Below, piece after piece: positions 30,601-39,600 of a stretch of DNA of 64,000 bases. The notes under the pieces were generated by a model. The model did no database searches and had not been told where the DNA came from. It saw only the letters and a list, made by a program, of their open reading frames with translations. How positions within the stretch are numbered: the stretch's first letter is position 1; every line of letters begins with the position of its first letter. The translations under genes and the position numbers were made by a program. This DNA comes from Rebecca billardiae RCC1528 (taxonomy: Eukaryota; Haptophyta): positions 2,046,001 to 2,110,000 of the forward strand of contig OZ251230.1 of assembly GCA_965240325.2 (NCBI GenBank), given 5' to 3'.

Positions 30601-33600
30601 GGCGGTGGTGACGGTGGTGGCGGGCTCGGTGGCGGGCTTGGTGGCGGTGATGGCGGTGGGCTCGGTGGCAGGCGTGGCGGTGGCGGGCTCGGTGGTGGCG
30701 ATGGCGGTGGGCTAGGCGGTGGGCTGGGCGGTGGGCTCGGCAGCGGGCTCGGAGGCGGCGTTGGTGGCGGCGACGGCGGCGGGGTCGGCGGAGGCGGGCT
30801 TGGCGGCGGGCTCGGTGGCGGGCTCGGTGGTGGTGACGGCGGTGGGCTTGGTGGCGGTGGGCTCGGCGGCGGGCTCGGCGGGGGCGATGGCGGTGGACGC
30901 GGTGGTGGGCTGGGCGGTGGCGGGCTGGGTGGTGGCGATGGCGGCGGGCTCGGTGGTGGGCTGGGCGGCGGTGCTGGTGGCGGGCTCGGTGGTGGGCTTG
31001 GTGGCGGGCTTGGCGGTGGTGACGGTGGTGGCGGGCTCGGTGGCGGGCTTGGTGGCGGTGATGGCGGTGGGCTCGGTGGCAGGCGTGGCGGTGGCGGGCT
31101 CGGTGGTGGCGATGGCGGTGAGCTGGGCGGTGGGCTGGGCGGTGGGCTCGGCGGCGGGCTCGGAGGCGGCGTTGGTGGCGGCGACGGCGGCGGGGTCGGC
31201 GGAGGCGGGCTTGGCGGCGGGCTCGGTGGCGGGCTCGGTGGTGGTGACGGCGGTGGGCTTGGTGGCGGTGGGCTCGGCGGCGGGCTCGGCGGGGGCGATG
31301 GCGGTGGACGCGGTGGTGGGCTGGGCGGTGGCGGGCTGGGTGGTGGCGATGGCGGCGGGCTCGGTGGTGGGCTGGGCGGCGGTGCTGGTGGCGGGCTCGG
31401 TGGTGGGCTTGGTGGCGGGCTTGGCGGTGGTGACGGTGGTGGCGGGCTCGGTGGCGGGCTTGGTGGCGGTGATGGCGGTGGGCTCGGTGGCAGGCGTGGC
31501 GGTGGCGGGCTCGGTGGTGGCGATGGCGGTGGGCTGGGCGGTGAGCTGGGCGGTGGGCTCGGTGGCGGGCTCGGAGGCGGCGTTGGTGGCGGCGACGGCG
31601 GCGGGGTCGGCGGAGGCGGGCTTGGCGGCGGGCTCGGTGGCGGGCTCGGTGGTGGTGACGGCGGTGGGCTTGGCGGCGGTGGGCTCGGCGGCGGGCTCGG
31701 CGGGGGCGATGGCGGTGGACGCGGTGGTGGGCTGGGCGGTGGCGGGCTGGGTGGTGGCGATGGCGGCGGGCTCGGTGGTGGGCTGGGCGGCGGTGCTGGT
31801 GGCGGGCTCGGTGGTGGGCTTGGTGGCGGGCTTGGCGGTGGTGACGGTGGTGGCGGGCTCGGTGGCGGGCTTGGTGGCGGTGATGGCGGTGGGCTCGGTG
31901 GCAGGCGTGGCGGTGGCGGGCTCGGTGGTGGCGATGGCGGTGGGCTGGGCGGTGGGCTGGGCGGTGGGCTCGGCGGCGGGCTCGGAGGCGGCGTTGGTGG
32001 CGGCGACGGCGGCGGGGTCGGCGGAGGCGGGCTTGGCGGCGGGCTCGGTGGCGGGCTCGGTGGCGGTGACGGCGGTGGGCTTGGCGGCGGTGGGCTCGGC
32101 GGCGGGCTCGGCGGTGGCGACGGCGGTGGGCGCGGCGGTGGGCTGGGCGGTGGCGGGCTCGGCGGTGGTGATGGCGGTGGGCTGGGTGGTGGGCTCGGCG
32201 GCGGTGATGGTGGCGGGCTCGGTGGTGGGCTTGGTGGCGGTGATGGCGGTGGCGATGGTGGCGGCGGTCTCGGCGGCGGGCTGGGTGGCGGTGATGGCGG
32301 TGGGCTCGGTGGCGGGCGCGGCGGTGGTGGGCTCGGTGGTGGCGATGGCGGTGGGCTGGGCGGTGAGCTGGGCGGTGGGCTCGGTGGCGGGCTCGGTGGC
32401 GGGCTTGGTGGCGGCGTCGGTGGCGGCGACGGCGGCGGGGTCGGCGGAGGCGGGGTTGGCGGCGGGCTCGGCGGCGGGCTCGGTGGTGGTGATGGCGGCG
32501 GGCTGGGCGGCGGCGGGCTCGGCGGCGGGCTCGGCGGAGGAGACGGGGGAGGCGACGGTGGTGGGCTGGGCGGTGGCGGGCTGGGTGGTGGCGATGGCGG
32601 CGGGCTCGGTGGTGGGCTGGGCGGCGGTGATGGTGGTGGGCTCGGTGGTGGGCTTGGTGGCGGGCTTGGCGGTGGTGACGGTGGTGGCGGGCTCGGTGGC
32701 GGGCTTGGTGGCGGTGATGGCGGTGGGCTCGGTGGCGAGCGTGGCGGTGGTGGGCTCGGAGGCGGCGATGGTGGTGAGCTGGGTGGCGGGCTCGGTGGCG
32801 GGCTCGGTGGCGGGCTCGGAGGCGGCGTCGGTGGCGGCGACGGCGGCGAGCTTGGTGGTGGGCTCGGCGGCGGAGTTGGTGGAGGTGACGGGGGAGGCGA
32901 TGGCGGCGGCGGGCTCGGCGGCGGGCTCGGCGGGGGCGACGGTGGCGGCACCGGCGGCGGGCTCGGCGGAGGCGGGCTTGGTGGTGGGCTCGGCGGCGGC
33001 GACGGGGGAGGCGATGGCGGCGGGCTCGGCGGCGGCGGGCTCGGCGGCGGGCTCGGCGGGGGCGACGGTGGCGGCACCGGCGGCGGGCTCGGCGGGGGCG
33101 GGCTCGGCGGTGGAGTCGGCGGCGGCGACGGGGGAGGCGATGGCGGTGGGCTGGGGGGTGGCGGGCTCGGGGGCGGGCTCGGTGGTGGACTGGGCGGTGG
33201 AGCTGGTGGCGGTGTTGGTGGCGGGCTTGGCGGCGGGCTCGGGGGTGGGCTTGGTGGTGGCGACGGCGGCGGTGGGCTCGGTGGCGGGCTCGGTGGTGGC
33301 GCCGGGGGCGGCGGGCTGGGCGGGATGTAGCCGCTCAGGGTGAGCACGTACGCGCCCCCCACGCCATCGGTGCCGCCGCCGCCCTGGGCGCTCGCGCCGA
33401 CGAGCACCTCGGGGGAGCCATCGCCGCTCAGATCGCCCAGATACGCGACGGCGCTGCCAAAGCCGCTCGCGTTGGCGACGGGCGCCGAGAGGCCGCCGAC
33501 GCCATCGCTGATGCGGTCCGCGTGCCGCACCGAGCCGTCCACGCCGAGGAAGAGAATGAATGCAGAGCCAGGGCCGCCTGTGCCGCTCTCGAGCGCGCCG

Positions 33601-36600
33601 ACCAGCACGTCATGTGACGCGCCGTCACCGTCAAGGTCGCCGAGCGCAACGCACGACGCGCCGAACCCCGAGCCCGCGCCTGCGCCCGCGCCGGCAGCCG
33701 TGATCTTGCGCGAGTCGCGCACCGTGCCGTTGGTTCGGAGGTAGAGCACCCACATCGAGCCGCTCCCGGAGCCGTCTGTCGAGTCGCCAGGCGCGCCGAC
33801 AAGCGCGTCGACGACGCCATCGCCGTCAACGTCGCCCGGGCCGCATGCGCCCGCGCCGAAGAGGGCGGAGGGTGTCAGGCTGTCGGCGAAGCCGCCCTCG
33901 CTCTCGGCGATGCGCGCGTAGCCCTTGGCGCTGCCATCCGCGCTCAGGAAGAGGATGTACACCGCCGCCTCCTGGGAGGCGCCCACGAGCAGGTCGATCA
34001 CGCCGTCGCCGTCCACGTCGCCGAGCGCGCCCAGACCGGTGCCAAAGGCAGTTGCGGCGACGGCCGCGAGCGCGCCCTCGCCGGCCGCGAGGGTCGTGTA
34101 CTCCTTGACCGTGCCGTTGGCGCGCAGCCGCAGCACGTACAGCGCGGGCGCGCCGCTCGCCGCACCCGTGCCCACAACCACGTCAGGGACGCCATCGGTG
34201 TCAAGGTCGCCGAGCGGCGCCGCGGAGGAGCCGAACTGGCTGTTGTTGGCGAGCTCGGCGAAGTGCTCGCCCGTTCCAGGCGTGACCCTTGTCGTGTTGC
34301 GCACGGTGCCACGCGCGTCGAGGAAGAGCACGAACGCAGCGCCGACGCTCGCGCCGGCCGAGCTCTCACGTGGCGCGCCGACGAGCACGTCGGGCACACC
34401 GTCACTGTTCACGTCGCCGAGCGCGGCGCTCGAGGCTCCGAAGCCGTCACCCGCGCTGAGGTTGAGGCCAATCTCGGTGGGCGAGAGCGCCACCGTGGCG
34501 AGCACGATCTCTGGCGGCGGCGGCGGCGGGCTCGGTGGCGGGCTCGGCGGAGGGGCGGGCGAGGAGATGAGGATGTCGAAGGCATCACGGACGATAGTGT
34601 CCGCGCCGCCGCCGCCGTGGATGTAGTCCACGTCGCCGTCGAGCGTGTTGATGTAGTCGTCGCCCGCGCCGCCGAACACGCGATCGTAGGCGCCCGCCGC
34701 GCCGTAGATGCGATCGTCGCCGGTGCCGCCGTACATCGTATTGTTCACAGCGCCGGCGGTGGCGCCGTTGGTGGACAGCACGCCGCCGCGCAGCACGTCG
34801 TCGCCGGCGCCGCCGTGCAGCTCGTTCGTGGTCGTGGCCGCACTCCCGTCGGCGGTGCCGTAGCCACCCGTGCCACCAATGAGCTCGTCATTGCCGGCGT
34901 CACCGTACAGCACGTTCACCGCGCCCGCGCCGACGCCGCCGTACGAGCCCCAGCCGCCGTTGCCACCAGTGAGCGTGTCGTTGCCCTCGCCGCCGGACAG
35001 CACGTTGTGCGCCTGCCCCGACGCGAACGACGCCACAGTCGACTTGCCCGAGTTGCCACCCGTGATCGCGTCCGCGCCCAAGCCGCCGCGGAGCGTGTTG
35101 CTCACGTCCACGCCGAGCTGAGGTTGGTTATCCCAGGGGTCCGTGGGGCCAGCGTTGCCGCCCGTGATCACGTCGGCGCCTTCGCCGCCATACGCCGTGT
35201 TGATCGCGGTGCCGCCATAGCTGCCGTTGAAGGTCCAGCTCGCGTCGCCGCCCACAATCACGTCGTCGCCGAGGCCGCCGTCGAAGATGTTGGTCGCGGA
35301 GCCTCCTGTCCCTGTGTCCCAGCTGTAGGCGCCGTCGCCACCCCACATGAAGTCATTGCCCTCACCGCCGGCGAAGACGTTGAGGACATCGCCGCCAAAG
35401 CCGTTCGTTCCTCCGCCCCACGCGGCTCTGCCACCGCGCATCATGTCGTCGCCGTTGCCGCCCGAGAGGGCGTTGTACGCGCTACCGCCGACGCCGTGGT
35501 CCCAGCCAAAGCCGCCGTTCCCACCCCGTAGGACATCGTTGCCCGCGCCACCAGAGAGCGTGTTCACGGAATCGCCACCCCGCGCGTGGTCGCCTCCCCA
35601 GCCGCCTCTACCGCCAGACAGCTCGTCGTTGCCATCGCCGCCCAGCAGCGTGTTGTTCGCCCTGCCGCCGTGGCCGCCTTCGTAGCCCCAGCGGCCACTT
35701 CCGCCGAACAGCATGTCATCACCCGCGCCACCAGACAAGATGCTCGTTGCATCGCCGCCATGGGCGTGTGGGCCGTCGGCCCACCCGCCAGAGCCGCCGC
35801 TCAGCCTGTCGGCGCCATCGCCGCCCGAGAGCGTGTTGTGCGCGTCGCCCCCATGAGCACCCTCCGTGGAGTTGCTCCACGCCCAGCCGCCCGTGCCGCT
35901 CGACAGCTGATCATCTCCCGCGCCGCCGTGGACGACGTTGCGCACATCGCCACCCACGGCGCCCGCCAGCCAAGCCTCGCCGGCTTGGCCGGACCACACG
36001 CGGTCATCTCCATCGTCACCGTAGAGGTAGTTCACCGCGTCTCCGCCGCGTTGGCCGGGCGACAAGTGGCCTATGCCGTCTCCGGCATCGCCACCCCGGA
36101 TGGTGTCCGCACCCCCGAGGCCGTTGATGAGGTTCGCCACACTGTCGCTCGTGAACGGCACGCCCTTGTTCGCTGTCGCAGCATCCACGCCCGCTAGTTC
36201 ATCGTCGGCCGCGCTGCCCGTCGCGACGTTCAGGTTGGCTGGCGGCGGCGGGCTCGGCGGCGGGCTTGGCGGCGGGCTCGGCGGCGCGGCGGGTGGCGGT
36301 GGGCTGGGCGGCGGCGCCGGAGGCGGCGGCGGCGGCGCGGGCGAGCTGCACGGCGGCAGCGACGGCGGGGAGACAGTGGCATTCGGTGCCGTCACTGCGC
36401 CGCACACGCTCGTGTCGCTCACGTCCAACACGCTCAGCGCCGTGAGCAGTGCGAGCTCGGTCGGCAGCGCACCGCGCAGCAGCGTGTTGTTCTGCACGAA
36501 CACGGCCCCAGCGCCGGTGAGCGCACCGAGCGCGGAGGGCAGCACGCCGCTGAGCGAGTTGTGGCTGAGCACGAGCTCTGTGAGAGCGCTCAGCGCGCCG

Positions 36601-39600
36601 ATCGCCGATGGCAGCTCGCCCGTCAGCCGGTTCGCCGAGAGGTCGAGCTCGACAAGGCTGCTCTGCGTGGCGTTCGAGATCTGGCCCGCGGGCAGCGTCC
36701 CTACAAAGCGGTTGCCCCACGCGTACAGCTGCTGCAGGGACGCGATCGTGAAGAGCGTGACCGGCAGCGTGCCCGTGAGGCGGTTGGCCGAGATGTCGGC
36801 GTAGGACAGCTGCGCCAGCGCGCCCACCGCCCAGGGGATGCTGCCCGTCAGCTCGTTCTGCTGCACCTCGAGGCGCCGCAGCGCGGTGAGCGCGAGCAGG
36901 TCGGCTGGCAGCGCGCCAGTGAACGCGTTGTTGAAGAGACGGAGGTATTCCAGCTCGCTCAGCCGCCCGAGCTCCGTGGGCACGGAGCCATTGAGCCCGT
37001 TGTAGTCGACGTGCAGCTTGTACAGCTGGCTCGCGCTGCCGAGCTCGGTCGGCAGCGCGCCGCTCAAGCCGGGGCTGCAGGTGCCGAGGTTGATTGTCTC
37101 GACCGCACCGAGCGCGCCAAACTCGGTCGGCAGCGGCCCCTCGAGGGAGGTGAGCCATGCGGTGATGTCGGTGAGCGCGTCCAGTGCGCCCAGCTCGGTT
37201 GGCAGCGTGCCACTCACGCCCGACGCGGGAACGTGGATGTAAGCGAGGTGGCTGAGGCCGCCGAGCTCGGTGGGCAGCTGCCCGCCCACGGCCGACAGGT
37301 ACAAGTCGAGCAGGTGCAGCGACGCGAGGCCCCCGACCTCCGACGGGAGCACGCCCGTGATCGAGAGCGAGTTGAGCTCGAGAGACGTGAGCTCGCTCAG
37401 GTTGCCGATGGAGGACGGCAGCGTGCCAGTCAGCAGCGTGTCGATGAACGTGAAGGTGACGAGGCCAGTCAGGACGCCGATTTCAGGCGGGAGGGCGCCC
37501 GAGAAGCGGTTGGACTCGATCGCGAGCTTGGTGAGCGCGGTGAGCGCGCCGAGGGCGGGCGGGAGCGTGCCATTGAGCGCGTTGCCCGACACTTCGAGCG
37601 CCGTGAGCGCGGTGAGCGCGCCGATCGCCGGCGGCAGCGCGCCCGTCAGCTCGCAGTCGTCGAGGTCGAGGTACGTGAGCGCGCTGAGCAGCCCGATCTC
37701 GGACGGGATCGTCCCGCTGAACGAGTTGATGTCGAGCTCGAAGTTGGTGAGCGCGGTGAGCAAGCCGATGGAGGGTGGGATCGGCCCCGTGAGCGAGTTG
37801 GAGTCGAGCTCGACAAACTCGAGTGCGGTGAGCGCGCCGAGGTCTGCCGGTAGCGAGCCGCGCAGCTTGTTCCGGCCACCGTCCGCCTCGAGGAAGCGGA
37901 GCGCGGTGAGCCGCGTGAGGTTGGCGGGGAGGTACCCCGTCAGGCGGTTCGCCTGCAAGCGTAGCTCGCTAAGCGCCGTGAGCTGCGCGAGCTCGGACGG
38001 CAGCGCGCCCGAGAAGGAGTTGTAGCCGAGTTGGAGCTGGCTCACGTTGGCGAGCTGCCCGAGCTCGGTGGGCAGCGTGCCCACCAGCCCCGCGTCGCTC
38101 ACGTCGAGGCGAAGCAGCAGCGTGAGCAGTCCCAGCTCGGTCGGCAGCGTGCCAGTGAGCCCGGTGTACGGCAGCACAAGCTCGTCGCACGACGACGGAT
38201 CCGCCACGCACGCCTGGTACTGCGCATTCGCTTGGACAGTGGGTGCGGGCGGCGGGCTTGGCGGCGGCGGGCTCGGCGGAGGTGACGGCGGCGGGCTCGG
38301 CGGAGGTGACGGCGGCAGGCTCGGCGGAGGTGACGGCGGCGGGCTCGGCGGAGGTGACGGCGGCAGGCTCGGTGGAGGTGACGGCGGCAGGCTCGGCGGG
38401 CTCCGCGGTGGCGGGCTCGGCGGCGGGCTCGGTGGGGGAGCCGGCGGGCTCGGCGGGCTCGGCGGGCACGCCGGGAGAGGCGCCGGGCTCACGGCCGGGT
38501 TGACCTGCGCGCCGCACACGTCCGTGCCGGCCACGTCGAAGAGCGTGAGGTCGGTGAGGAGCGCGAGCTCGGACGGCAGCTCGCCGCCGATGAGCGACGC
38601 GTTGCCCACGTCGACGCTCACCAGTTCGGTGAGCAGCCCGAGCTCGGACGGCAGCGAGCCGCTGAACGACGTGCTCGAAGCCTCGAGCTGCGTGAGCGCG
38701 GCGAGCTCGCCGATTGAAGTCGGCAGCGTGCCATTGAGCGAGGTGCCCGACGCCTCGAACCACGTGAGGCGCGGCAGCAAGGCGCCAATCTCGGCGGGCA
38801 GCGTGCCCGTGAAGCCGTTCTGGCCGACTTGGAACTGCTCGAGGGAGCTCAGCGTGAACAAGCCGGAGAGGCTGCCGCGCAGCGCGTTGTCGTTCAGATT
38901 GAGCTGCGTCAGGTTGGCAAGAGCGGGCGAGGCGAGCTCGGTCGGAAGCGTGCCCGTGAACGAGCACTGGTCCAGTCTGAGCACGCTGAGAGAGCTGAGC
39001 GCGCTGATCTCTGTGGGCAACGGCCCCGTGAGGCTGTTGGCGTACGCCGTGAGCTGGTAGACGCGGCTGAGCCTCGCGAGCTCCGTCGGCAGCGGCCCCG
39101 TGAATGCGTTACCCCACGCATCGGCGCGGGTGAGCGCCGTGCACAGGCCGAGCTCGGTGGGCAGTGTGCCTGTCATGTCGTTGCTCCCGACGAAGAGGCC
39201 GACGAGCGACGTGAGCAGGCCCATCTCCGTCGGGATGCTGCCGACCAGGCCCTGCGCGCCGACGCTGAGGGAGGCCGTGCATGAGGATGGCGAGGCGAGG
39301 CACGCCGATACCTCCGCGGTGTCGCTGAACGCCGTCGGCGGCGGCGGGCTCGGTGGCGGGCTCGGCGGCGGCGCGGGCGGCACGCTGAGCGAGAGGATGC
39401 GCACCGCGCCGCTGCCCTGCGCGGCGGAGCCAATGGCGAGCTCGAGCGAGCCGTCGCCGTCCAGGTCGCCGAGCGCGCTCACGCGCGTGCCGAGCTGCTC
39501 GCCGTCGGTCAGCGTGCCCGGCAGCGTGCCGCTCGTTGACGAGAAGGCGAGCGCGCCGAGCACGCCGCCCGCGCTCGAGAGGCGCACGACGTACAGCTTG

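Noticed and set aside
29440-33330. A plus-strand open frame of nearly 1,300 codons of GGGLGGGDGG, and a second long Ala/Val/Gly-rich one
   Set aside because: They are the antisense shadows of the SPPP stalk: GC-only triplet repeats lack stops on both strands. The minus strand continues into real domains at both ends; the plus strand does not.
34565-36235. A secreted RTX toxin
   Set aside because: The repeat block is in frame within a signal-peptide-bearing membrane receptor, with no pore-forming or enzymatic domain; only the calcium-binding repeat type is shared.
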